Assembly: GCA_029262065.1 (NCBI GenBank)
Contig: JAJDAC010000024.1
Location: 1 to 64,000 of the forward strand
From: Candidatus Krumholzibacteriota bacterium
GTDB lineage: Bacteria > Krumholzibacteriota > Krumholzibacteriia > JAJRXK01
Direction of reading: 5' to 3'
DNA: 64,000 nt
The first letter of the stretch is position 1; each line of letters starts with the position of its first letter. Both the position numbers and the translations under genes were made by a program. This document shows positions 47,160-57,500 of this stretch, one piece after another. The notes beneath the pieces were generated by a model that was not told the DNA's origin, searched no databases, and worked only from the letters and a program-made list of their open reading frames with translations.

Positions 47160-47234
47160 TTACTGCACCACAAACGACTGCGCAATGACGACGCAGTCGT
47201 GCGGCGGGAGCATGGGGGCGTCGTAAGGGTTCAT
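47160..47234 (-). CDS. Possible 24-residue leader peptide before a TTG-start kinase gene
   Basis: ATG with GGGAGG and a five-base gap ahead, 24 codons and a TAA. Twenty of 23 third positions counted are G or C, like the real genes here. The peptide starts MNPYDAPMLPPHDC and is otherwise hydrophobic. The kinase's own TTG lacks a ribosome binding site, so translation of this leader might feed the kinase. No known homologue is claimed. Confidence 0.45.
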   Translation of the reverse strand: MNPYDAPMLPPHDCVVIAQSFVVQ

Positions 47235-47340
47235 TGTGGCCTCCCTGGAGTGACGAGACGCGGGGGCGATGATACCGCATTCGGGGCGCGGGCGAGGGTC
47301 TTACCGATCAATCGGATGACCTCTTGGTCAGCTGTGTCAC

Positions 47341-50028
47341 TCAACGCTTCAACAACCCTGTCCAGTTCTGGATCAGCCGCGCACCGGCCTTGTCCCGGCT
47401 TGCCGCCGGCAATTCTTGAGTAAGGATTCGCTCTCCATCCTGACTCGGTTCATAGACCGGGTCCACCGAATTGGAGTTCAGGTTGAACAAGACCTGGGGC
47501 GTACCAGGCGTGAATCCTTGGTCCGTTCGGATAGGGACGGCCATCAAGGCAGTGCCGCGAACATAGAAGAGCTCGCGCCCGTCGCTGCGCCACAAGGGAC
47601 GCCGTGCCGGACCGTCCAGCTTGTCGCCCGAGGCTATCCAACGCCCCGATGCCACGGGGTAGGACTGGACATAGATGTGTGCCTCTCCCGATTGGATGAC
47701 CGAATATGCGAGGTACTTGCCATCCGGTGACAGACTGGCCGCTTCTTGCCACGAAGGGTCTTCCAGCAGGGCTTTCGCCGTGAAGCTCTCCATGTCCAGG
47801 ACCCAGATGTCTCCACCTCCCTCGTTGGGTGCCACCAGATTGAAGAACACGTGGCGCCCGTCCTTCGACCAGTGGGTGAGCTCGATCTGGGTGTTTGATG
47901 TGTAGATCCGTTTTGCCGGCTCCTGGCCGGACACGGCGCGTCGATAGATTTCGCCGGCGGAGGTTGGGGTGACGGTGTAGACGAGATACTGGTCGTCCGG
48001 CGACCACAAGGGTGTGCGTTCGTCGGCAGGATCAAAGGTGAAGCGTGTTTGCCGCCCACCCTCGAGGTCGTTGATCCAGATGCTTCCGACATCCTGGCCC
48101 GAGACGACGGCTAGGCGCGTGTCGTCGTTGGAAAGCTTGGGCTCGTAGAAGATGCCCGGTTCTCCGATCGTGGTCAGGGCATTCCCTTGCCGATCTCTCC
48201 AGGTAAGAACCGAGCGTGCGGCCCCCGCGCCGCGCAGGTGAATCAACGAGCCGGATTCCGAGACGCCGAATTGGGCGCCGCCCCACGAGATCGCTCCGCC
48301 TGGGATATCGGTCGCGACGGGAACTGGATCTCCCGTCACGCGCCCCGCCGCCGGGTCGAATGGATGTGCCATCAGGGTGGATCCGTTGCGGTAGAGAACA
48401 TGCCCACGCGAATACGCTGCACGGGATTCGCATCGAAGCAGGAAGCGCGAGTCGTTGGAGTCGAGCGACCCCAGGTAGACCCCACTATTCTCGTTCGCGG
48501 CAGGGTTCGTGGTACAGGCCACGTAGTAGAGAAACCGTCGGCCGTCGGGCAGAAACGAGGGAAAGCGATGGATTATATCCTTCCGTTCCAGATCGAGGGT
48601 CGTGAGGGGTTCGGGGGTGCCGCCACCGGCCCCGATCTTCATCAGCCCCTCGTTCCATTCGCGCTGGAAGATGATGACACCATCTCGGCTCCAACTTCCG
48701 CCTCGCCCCTCACCGGCGTCGCATAGTGGGATGATCGGCCCCCCGCGCGACTCGATCTTGTTGAGCTTGCCGTTGGCGAAGAAACCGATCCAAAGCCCAT
48801 CTGAAGACCAGAACGGATACGCATCGCCGTCCGAAGTGGTGAGTTTTCGTGGATGCGGAGAATCCAGGTCTCGAATCCAGATCATATTCGTGCCGGTGCC
48901 TCGATCTTCATTGTCGGGCCGAGGAAAGGCGACGAAGGCGATCTGGGTCCCGTCGGGGCTCACCTCAAATGGTGCTCCCGGTGAAAAGTCCCATCCGAGC
49001 GGCGGGTCGAGGGTCGTTTGGATCAGCGGTGCGTCGGGCGGCGTCGGGCGCAGTAAGCCGAGCCCAGCAACGCCGGCCAATGCCACCATCAATAGCGCGA
49101 TCCACGCCAGACGCTCGCGTCGAAAACCGGTGGATGGGGGCGCGGTAGTTCGAATCTCGGAATCGTCGCTGCGACCCGCCCTTAGGCCTTCGAGGGCAAT
49201 ACGCGCCTCGCCCACGTCTCGCAGACGGGTCGCAGGATCGCGGTCGAGACAGCGTGCGAGCAAGCGACGAAGCGTCTCCGGCGTGTCGCTCGGGAGTAGT
49301 TCAAAATCGATCTCAGTCTTCAGGACCTCCGCCATCGTCTCGCTGGTCGTCTCGGCCTGGAACAGTTTGCGGCCGACGAGAAGTTCGTAGAGGACCACTC
49401 CGTACGACCAGATGTCGGCACGCCGGTCGACGGATCGCCCCTTGGCCTGCTCCGGGCTCATGTAGGCGGCGGTGCCAAGGATGGCGCCGGCCTGAGTCAA
49501 CGCGGCGGTGATCGTCGGAGAATTCTCGAGAGAACTTTCCTCGGTGGGTTCCCCGGTGAACGCGCGGGCAAGTCCGAAATCGAGCAGCTTGACCTCGCCC
49601 TGTGCGGTGATCTTGATGTTGGCCGGCTTGAGATCTCGATGCATGACTCCGTTGTCGTGCGCGAACTCGAGTCCCTCGGCGATCTGAGTGGCTACGGAGA
49701 CGACGTCTTCCATGGCAAGCGCGCCTCTCGCGTCGAGATGCTCGGCAAGATCCTGCCCTTCGACAAGTTCCATGACGAGAATCGTCGCTCCGTCGATTTC
49801 CTCAATACCGAATAGGGAGGCAATGCGCGCGTGATGGAGCGAGGCGAGGGTACGGGCTTCGCGCCGGAATCGGGCCAAGCGCTCCGCGTCATCGGCGAGC
49901 TCGGACGGGAGGAGTTTCAGGGCTACTTCTCGGCCGAGTTTGGTGTCGGTCGCGCGATAGACCTCGCCCATGCCGCCCTTTCCGAGCAGCGCAGTGACTT
50001 CGTAGTGGGCGAGGGTCTTGCCGATCAT
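47341..50028 (-). CDS. Transmembrane Ser/Thr protein kinase with PD40/TolB-like propeller
   Basis: 895 residues. Kinase (~9-275): GKGGMGEVY, VALKLL, HRDLKPANIKI, LLDFGLARA, GTAAYMSPEQ. The membrane span is LAWIALLMVALAGVAGLGLL (~302-322). The outside part is a TolB-like six-bladed propeller with PD40-type repeats: ISPDGTQIAFVAFPRPD-like, DGDAYPFWSSDGLWIGFF, LSNDDTRLAVVSG, LWSPDDQYLVYTV, LSPDGKYLAYSV. It may bind a periplasmic ligand or protein. The end (VDPVYEPSQDGERILT) is propeller-like. It reads divergently from the TetR operon. Confidence 0.93.
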   Translation of the reverse strand: MIGKTLAHYEVTALLGKGGMGEVYRATDTKLGREVALKLLPSELADDAERLARFRREARTLASLHHARIASLFGIEEIDGATILVMELVEGQDLAEHLDARGALAMEDVVSVATQIAEGLEFAHDNGVMHRDLKPANIKITAQGEVKLLDFGLARAFTGEPTEESSLENSPTITAALTQAGAILGTAAYMSPEQAKGRSVDRRADIWSYGVVLYELLVGRKLFQAETTSETMAEVLKTEIDFELLPSDTPETLRRLLARCLDRDPATRLRDVGEARIALEGLRAGRSDDSEIRTTAPPSTGFRRERLAWIALLMVALAGVAGLGLLRPTPPDAPLIQTTLDPPLGWDFSPGAPFEVSPDGTQIAFVAFPRPDNEDRGTGTNMIWIRDLDSPHPRKLTTSDGDAYPFWSSDGLWIGFFANGKLNKIESRGGPIIPLCDAGEGRGGSWSRDGVIIFQREWNEGLMKIGAGGGTPEPLTTLDLERKDIIHRFPSFLPDGRRFLYYVACTTNPAANENSGVYLGSLDSNDSRFLLRCESRAAYSRGHVLYRNGSTLMAHPFDPAAGRVTGDPVPVATDIPGGAISWGGAQFGVSESGSLIHLRGAGAARSVLTWRDRQGNALTTIGEPGIFYEPKLSNDDTRLAVVSGQDVGSIWINDLEGGRQTRFTFDPADERTPLWSPDDQYLVYTVTPTSAGEIYRRAVSGQEPAKRIYTSNTQIELTHWSKDGRHVFFNLVAPNEGGGDIWVLDMESFTAKALLEDPSWQEAASLSPDGKYLAYSVIQSGEAHIYVQSYPVASGRWIASGDKLDGPARRPLWRSDGRELFYVRGTALMAVPIRTDQGFTPGTPQVLFNLNSNSVDPVYEPSQDGERILTQELPAASRDKAGARLIQNWTGLLKR

Positions 50029-50139
50029 TCTGATTCGCGCTTTGGAAGGAGGGCACCGTTGTCGGACGTCGGAGTGTAGGCGAAGTCGGCTAGGGTCTGT
50101 TAGAGGAGAGAAACCACTGTTTCGGGGGGGCGGATTTAT

Positions 50140-50191
50140 GTATCCATTACAGATATTGAATATTGACGTAAGATACGCAATTCCTTAGGAT
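50140..50191 (+). promoter_or_regulatory. TetR promoter with palindromic operator candidate
   Basis: TTGACG (50163-50168) and TAGGAT (50186-50191) are 17 bases apart, a good sigma-70-type promoter for the TetR gene. Overlapping the -35 is ATATTGAATAT (50153-50163), symmetric about G50158. GTATC at 50140 and GATAC at 50172 are symmetric about the same centre. Autoregulation by the TetR protein is likely but unproven. Confidence 0.5.
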
Positions 50192-50197
50192 CACCCC

Positions 50198-50767
50198 ATG
50201 ACGCCAAGACGCTACGACTCCACCCGCCGCCGCGCTGTAGCCGAGCAGACCCGCGAGGCCATCATCCGCGCAGCGTTGAAGCTGCATTGGCACGGCATCA
50301 CCGAGTTTGAGGCCATCGCCGAAGAAGCCGGCTGCTCGCTGCCGACGGTGCGGAAACACTTCCCCACGAAGGAAGCCCTGTTCAAGGATTGCACGCAGAC
50401 CTTTGGCGAGACCCTGGTCCTACCCGACCTGGCCGCCCTCGCAGCCATCGCATCACCGGACGAACAGCTCGAGCAGTGCATCTCAGAACTCTGTCGCATC
50501 CACGAGGCCATGTTCGGCTACGCCTGGCTCTGCGCACGCACTCGCGGCGAGTCCCGCACGCTCGACTCGGAGATGAAGGCCTACGAGGGACTCGCCGACG
50601 CAATGGCGGATATACTTGCCCCTGGACCTGGCATCGTGCGCGGCCTCCTCGACTTCCTGACCTATCGCGCGTTGCGTAACAGCGCCGGACTCTCCGCCGA
50701 AGATGCGTGTGTGCAACTCATTGCGACACTACGCCCCGTCCTTGCCACGAAAGGCCAGCCCACATGA
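50198..50767 (+). CDS. TetR-family transcriptional regulator
   Basis: 189 residues. The N-terminal HTH has EAIIRAALKLHWHGITEFEAI, EAGCSLPTVRKHFPTKEALF, the classic TetR fold. The C-terminal ligand domain is variable. It is followed by, and overlaps (ATGA), a metallo-beta-lactamase-fold gene, so both are co-expressed. It may repress its own operon through the palindrome upstream. Confidence 0.92.
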   Translation: MTPRRYDSTRRRAVAEQTREAIIRAALKLHWHGITEFEAIAEEAGCSLPTVRKHFPTKEALFKDCTQTFGETLVLPDLAALAAIASPDEQLEQCISELCRIHEAMFGYAWLCARTRGESRTLDSEMKAYEGLADAMADILAPGPGIVRGLLDFLTYRALRNSAGLSAEDACVQLIATLRPVLATKGQPT

Positions 50768-51492
50768 TCGTCAACGACAAGAGCTCCACTCGCATCGACG
50801 AGATCGCGGACGGCATCCACCGCATCAGCACCCCCGTGCCACCGGAGATGATCCCGGGTGGCTTCACGTTCAATCAGTACCTCGTCGTGGATGAGTCGCC
50901 TCTGCTCTATCACACGGGTCCTCGCAAGATGTTTCCACTGGTATGCGAAGCCATCGCGTCGATCCTCCCCGTTAGCGCACTGCGCTACATCGGCTTCTCG
51001 CACTACGAAGCCGACGAGTGCGGCTCGCTCAACGACTTCCTGGAGGCCGCGCCGGACGCCGAGCCGCTGTGCGGCGGCATCGCCAAGATGGTCAGCATTG
51101 ACGACGTGGCGCTGCGGCCCGCGGTCGCCCTCGCCGACGGCGAAGATCTGTCGCTGGGCAGTCATGTCGTGCAGTGGATCGACACCCCACACTTCCCCCA
51201 CGGTTGGGAGTGCGGGCACCTCTTCGAGAAGACGACCAGGACTCTGTTCTGCGGCGACCTCTTCACACAGGGCGGCAGCGAGCACGAACCGCTCATCACC
51301 GGCGACATCCTGGAGAGTAGCGAAGGCATGCGCGCCGCTATGGACTACTTCTCGCACACGAACCAAGTCCATGCGCTGGCCGAGAAGTTGGCGGCCACGG
51401 AGCCGCAGTATCTGGCCTGCATGCACGGCGCGGCCTGGCAGGGCGATGGCGCGGGGCTGCTGCGGAAGTTGGCGGGAAGGCTCTCGGGCTGA
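50764..51492 (+). CDS. Metallo-beta-lactamase-fold protein, flavodiiron-like diiron domain
   Basis: 242 residues. The ATG overlaps the TetR stop. The metal motif is HYEADECGS rather than HxHxDH, the H-x-E-x-D form of flavodiiron/ODP proteins, with further ligands in TPHFPHGWECG, FCGDLFTQGG and a C-terminal ACMHG. No flavodoxin domain is attached. Such proteins reduce O2 or NO or sense them; other substrates are possible. Its control by the TetR regulator suggests an inducible response. Confidence 0.82.
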   Translation: MIVNDKSSTRIDEIADGIHRISTPVPPEMIPGGFTFNQYLVVDESPLLYHTGPRKMFPLVCEAIASILPVSALRYIGFSHYEADECGSLNDFLEAAPDAEPLCGGIAKMVSIDDVALRPAVALADGEDLSLGSHVVQWIDTPHFPHGWECGHLFEKTTRTLFCGDLFTQGGSEHEPLITGDILESSEGMRAAMDYFSHTNQVHALAEKLAATEPQYLACMHGAAWQGDGAGLLRKLAGRLSG

Positions 51493-51531
51493 CACTATCT
51501 CGGCCGGCCGGCGGCAGTGTCCAGTCTCCGG

Positions 51532-54500
51532 CTACCGAATCAGCACCATCTTGCGGGCCGTCGTCCCCGATTGGTGGGTCAAGCAGTAGTAGTAGATCCC
51601 GCTGGCCACGGCTCGACCGTCGTTGTCGAGGCCATTCCATTCTTCTACATAGGGGCCGGGTTCCAGGTGCATCCCAACGAGGGACCGCACCTCACGGCCC
51701 GCCGGGTCGTAGACGATCAGGGTGACGGGTCCAGCGTGGGGTAGGCTGAATTCGATGGTAGTCAGTGGATTGAACGGGTTCGGGTAGTTCTGCGACAACA
51801 AGATCGTGCGCGGCACGGGGATAGGATCTTCCCGCGGGCCAAAGAGAATCTCGACCGACCACGATTCCAACGTGCCCACGTTGTCCACCCCGTTGTCGAC
51901 GATCTCCAACACCCAGTTGCCGCCCGGAATGCTGCCGGCGAGGTTGGCCAATGGTTCGCGTGGTCGAAATGACCCCGTAAACGGAGGCTGGCCCGATGCG
52001 ATCGGGCCATTGGCTGAGTCGAGAAACACGGTTTCGGTCATGTCTTGCCCGGCGGTTTCACTGCCAGAAAAGACCGCCACGGAAACTCCGTCATGGACCA
52101 GCGATATTCTCAGGTCTTCAATATGGGGGTGCGCGATGGACTTCAAGGTGAGTTTCACGTCGCGTACGACAAACTCCGAACCCGCTTTGGCGAACGCTAC
52201 CAAGGCGGTGGGTCCGGGGCCTACGTCGATTGTATCTCGCGTCGCTGACTGGCTCACGATTCCGCGCGTCACCCGACTGCTACCCAGGAGCGAGCTTAGT
52301 TCTACCGCGATGGTTTGTTCGGCCGCGAACCCTGATCCGGAAAGGCCGGAATCAATGGCTTGCACACTCCAGAAGTAGGTTCCTGGAAACGGGTTTCGGA
52401 AACTGAAGCTGGTGCGTTGCCCTGCATTCCCCGATTGCGCGACCTGACGTGCATCGGTCGCGTTCACATGGGCGGTGACGATATCACCAGCGCCGGGGGC
52501 CGACCCCACCCGCACGTTGTAGCTAAGGCCGGCCGGGGGCGTCTGGCTGTCGGTTGCCGGATCCCAACTCAGTGTTGTGCGCAAAATTCCGCTCGTGGCG
52601 CTTGGGTTCTGCGGCGTGCTTGGTGGCGTATTGGGCACGAGTGTGTTGTTCAGATATAGCCGCGTGCGGGGCCGACCGTCGCCCGGGAAGAATCCGCCAA
52701 CGACAAGGTCCAGATCGAGGTCCCCGTCGACGTCGCCCCACTCCACGTGGCCATTGGACATGCCCATGAACTCGAACGCGACCGGCGAAAACCCGGGCCC
52801 GTCGTTTCGGTAGAGTCGCGTGCTGCGCGCGAACGGTGGCTCGTCGGTGTTGCGACCGGCCACGAGGGCGTCGAGGTCGCCGTCGTTGTCGAAATCACCC
52901 CAGGCGACGGCGCCGCTGTTGACGTTCTCGAAGTCGGCTTCCGTGTCTACGAACCGCCAACCGCTTTCGCCGGGCCCGTCGTTGCGGAATACCTTGGCCG
53001 CTCCGAAAAACGGGTTCGTGCCGGCGCGGCCGTTGATCAGGATGTCCATGTCGCCGTCGTTGTCGTGGTCGCCCCAGGCCACGTCGGCCAGAGCCAACCC
53101 CACGATTCCTGTTTGCTCCAGCACGAACGAACCGTCGTCGTTGCGATAGAGTTCGGTTACGGGGATACCGTCTCCGAAGCCAGCCTGCAATAGATCCAGG
53201 TCACCGTCGTTGTCGTAGTCTGCCCACGCCAAGCCTGACACCTGCAGATTGGTCAGGCCGGCCCCGATGTCGTCGAACTGTCCATCCGTATTGCGATAGA
53301 TAGCGCTGTGTGGGGTATTGACCAGGAACTGCGCCCCCGAGAGCGCGATGTCCAGGTCGCCGTCCTGATCGAAGTCTCCCCAGGCAACCTCGCCGTCGCC
53401 GACTCCGACCAGGCCCGCATTGCTGTCGACCAGGTTGCCGTCGTCGTTTCGGTAGAGGATGGATTGGCCAACGCCCGCCGCGTCGTACCCACATACGAGC
53501 AGGTCGAGGTCGCCGTCGCGGTCGAAGTCGCCCCATGCCGCGTCGCCGTCCGACAGCGGCTCGACCCCAGAGTTGACCTCGAAGAAGTCTCCGCTTTCGT
53601 TCTCGTAGAGCGCGGCAAACGGAATGAAGTCGAGGTCGGCCCCACAGATCAACAGGTCGAGATCGCCGTCGTTGTCGTAGTCGCCCCAGGCCGATGCGAA
53701 CCGGACCAAGTCGGCGAACGGAAGCTCCAACTCGGTAAATGGGGCGAACGATGTGGTGAAACTGGACTGGATTGCGAACCCGGACGGCGCGTTGACGTTG
53801 TCGATGGCCTGCACCGACCAGTGATAGGTAGTAAGCGGGTCGAGCTTCGCCAGCTCGAACTGGGTTCGGTACCTCGCGTTGCCAGGCTCGGCGACTTGCC
53901 GCGTTCCGTCGGGATTGACCATGGCACTCATCACGTCACCGCCACCAGGCGTCGTGCCCACGCGCACGTTGTAGGTAAGGCCGGCGCCAGGAGTTTCGGC
54001 GTCGGTGGCGGCGCTCCAACTCAACGAAGCGCTGGTCGCCGTGGGGCTCGCCTGAAGGCTCTGCGGAACCGACGGTCGGGCATTGAGTAGGACGGCGTTG
54101 TTCTGGTAGAGCGCCGTTACGGGGGTTCCGGTGCTATCTTGGCCCGAAACGATCAGATCCAGGTCGTCGTCGTCATCCATGTCGCCCCAGGCGAAGGAGC
54201 TATTGGAGAGCGAGGGGAAGAAGCCGGCTTCCGCTTCGACAAAGGTCCCGGCGTCGTTGCGATACAAAACGGTATGGGTGTCGGTTCCGTTTCGACCAGA
54301 GATCAACAGGTCCAGATCGCCATCGACGTCGTAGTCGGCCCAGGCGACCGTCCCGTCGCGAATCCCGACCAGATCAGCTCCGATGTCAACAAATGCGCCG
54401 GCATCGTTGCGCAAGATTGTGGTGGTCTCCACGCTCGTAGGAAATGGTGTGAAACCCGCCAGGACCAGATCGGGGTCACCATCGGCGTCGAAGTCGCCCC

Positions 54501-57500
54501 ACTGTGCGCTGACACGAGCCAATGGGACGACGCCAATGTTTATTGGAACGAAGGTCTCGCCGTCGTTTCGGTAGATGTCCGTCACCTGCGAAAGGTCGTC
54601 TGTGACTCCGGAAATCAGCACATCCATGTCCCCGTCGAGATCGTAGTCATCCCAGGCCAGACTGGAGAGTTGCACGGCCGGAAGGGCAGTGGGCACCTCC
54701 ACGAAACGGCGGCCAAGGTCATTGCGATACAGGCGAGTAGCCGGCGTATTGAGTACGACCTGCGCGCCCGCCAGAGAAATGTCGAGATCGCCATCGTGAT
54801 CGAAATCGATCCAGTCCACGTCTCCCGACGTAACGCCCAGCAATTCCGCGAACAGCTCAAATGAGCTGCCGATATTTCGGTACACGTACGTGTGGGTGCT
54901 GAGTTCGGTGTCTCTGCCGATCAGAATGAAATCAAGATCGCCATCGTTGTCGAAGTCACCCCATTCTGCATCGCCGTGCATCAGGTACTCCAGGTCGGGA
55001 GCGGCCTCTAGAAAAAGGCCGTCGAAGTTGGCCTGGATGGAACCCAACGGCGTGTCGTCGCTGCTGCGGCCGCTGAACAACGCGTCCAGATCGCCGTCGC
55101 CATCGTAGTCGCCCCAGTCGACGCCGCCGGATCGAACCTGGGGAAAGTTGGTGCTCAGTAAAGTGAAGGCGGGCGGAGGTACGATTCTTACATCAAACGA
55201 TGCGTCTACGCTGAACTCTCCGTCCGATGCCGTCAGTGTCGTCGGACTGATTCCGACCATGCCCTCAATCGATTCGATCCGTAGTTCGTCTCCCACGATC
55301 GTCAGGTTGGTCTTGCCGTCGTTCTGGACTTCGTAGGTCAGCACGGCCGTGTCGATGTCATCGAACACCGTTCTCAGATCAATCGTAAAGGGATCGAAGT
55401 TCGGCGGAACGATCTGAGAGCCGAGGCCGTTGGCCACGAAGGGCGGGTCGTTGACGGGATCGACGGTGGCTACGAAATCATCGGTGGTGAACTGACCAGA
55501 ATCGATCTGGGCGGTTACGGTTATTGTCCCGAATCCGAAGAAGTTCGGCGAGGGTTCAAGAACGAGGGAGGTCCCCGCCACCGAGACGGCGATAGCCGGA
55601 TCGCTCGATTGCGCGCTGAACGTGAGTTGTTGTCCGGCATCGGCACTGGCAAACACTTCGTTGAGGTCATTGACCACGATGTTGGAACCCGAGTCCTCCA
55701 AGATGTTTAGGTCGGCGATGGGGCCGACTACGGCGATGGGGTCGAATTCGTCGGCGCCGATGTCCGGGGAGGTCGAGTCGCGCAGATCGCCGTCGATATC
55801 GTCGGTGATACCCACAAACGGCGAAGCCAACCCGTTCAATGCCGCCGACCGAAGGTGGAGATTGTCATCGGACGCGAACGACGGGTCGATGGAGACGGAA
55901 TTGGCGTCCAGACCGCTCGCCATTTGCAGTTGGGCCAGCGTGGATTGCGCTCCATCCCAGAATGCAACGTTGCCGTTCGCGACGAACAGGTTGTTGTGGT
56001 CGGAGTCGACGATCGAAGCGGGGTTCTCCACGTGCAGTGCGGTCCCGTTCGTATTGGGTCCTGTCGTAGCGAAGATGTTGTTTCTCAGCGTGAGATTCGT
56101 GGCATCGGCAGTCGAGCGGAATGCTACCGGGCTGCCGTTGGGTACGAATCCGTGGACGCTGTTGTAGACGACGGCCAGGTTGTCACACAGCTGGATTCGA
56201 ATGCCGATATTGGCGACGCCAAAGGCAACGAAATTGTTGGCCAGCAACGAGGGGCGGGAAACACCTGTACACCGCAGCAGATGGATTCCGTTTGGACCGG
56301 AGGCGATCGAATTTCCGGTAATGCGGGCACCGTCTGCGTGGACGATTCTTAGTTGGGCCGCGAAAGAGAACGCGAGCCCTTGCAGTTCGTTTCCATGAAT
56401 CTCTGGCTGCTCCGTGCGCGGGATGAAGGTGTTCGTGTCGAACTCGATGCCACCTCCCGCTTCGATTGTGTTGTCGATGATTCGAACGAAGTCCGGTGTG
56501 TCCTGAGTGTAGATTCCGAGGGCGCTGGATCCTCCCACCAGCCGGCTGCGTCGAATCTCGTTGTGGGTTGCGCGCCCAACGAGCGCTACAACCTGTTTGA
56601 ATCCGCTGCCCAGGACTTCGATGGTGATGTCTTCCAGGTGCACGAAGTCTGTGGCCTTGAAGCGCACGACAAAGCTGTTGGGCTGCGAGCTGGGAGGGTC
56701 GAACCTGAGGGCTACGTCGCTCTGGGATCCGGTTTGCGAGCGGAAGGTGACGTTACTCTGTGAGCTTGCTCCGGGGATGCTGGGGATGTCCACCTGCTCG
56801 GAGTATTCGCCCGGGGCAATGGTGAATACCACGGAAGCGCCGACGCCCCGAAGCGCGACATCGGTGACTGCAGAAGTGATGGTGGTGTAGTCGCCGCCGG
56901 TGCCAATGGTGAGCGAACCCGCCAACGGGGTCAGTGTGGGATCTGCCTCGAATTCGTCGGCGCCGATATCAGGGTTCGTCAAATCGCGGGCATCGCCGTC
57001 GATGTCTGTGCTTACTTCTGGTAGGGGGGTTCCGAATCCGTCGACATACGGCGATGGCGAATGGAGGTCGGTCTGCGAAACAAAGCTGGGGAATGCCGAG
57101 ATCGAGTTTGCGTCCATGCCGCTGGCGAGTTGTAGATCAACGAGGTCTCGGTGATTTCCGTTCCATGACGCAAGGAACGGCCCGGACGAAAGAATGTTGT
57201 TGAAGTCGGAAATGATCAGGGCGGCGGGGTTGTCTACCTGGTACGCGGTGCCACGATGGCCATCGTAGAACAAGATGTTGTTCACGACGCGAACGGCGGT
57301 GTTCGCCGAGCCGATCGCCAACGCCCGACTGGTCGTGATACTGGGATCGGTGACAAAAACACTGTTGTGCAACACGGCTACGTCGTTGTTTGCATCGAGG
57401 ACAGAAATGCCAACGCCGTCGCTCGTTACGAAGTTGTTCGCAATGGTGAGCGCGTCGCACGAGCTCGTCGAAATGCTCAGTGACGACGCGTGGATGCGAT

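Noticed and set aside
52650-55150. Regular repeats in the giant gene considered as a CRISPR or tandem array
   Set aside because: They are in-frame FG-GAP/VCBS protein repeats of uneven sequence, without constant repeats and unique spacers.
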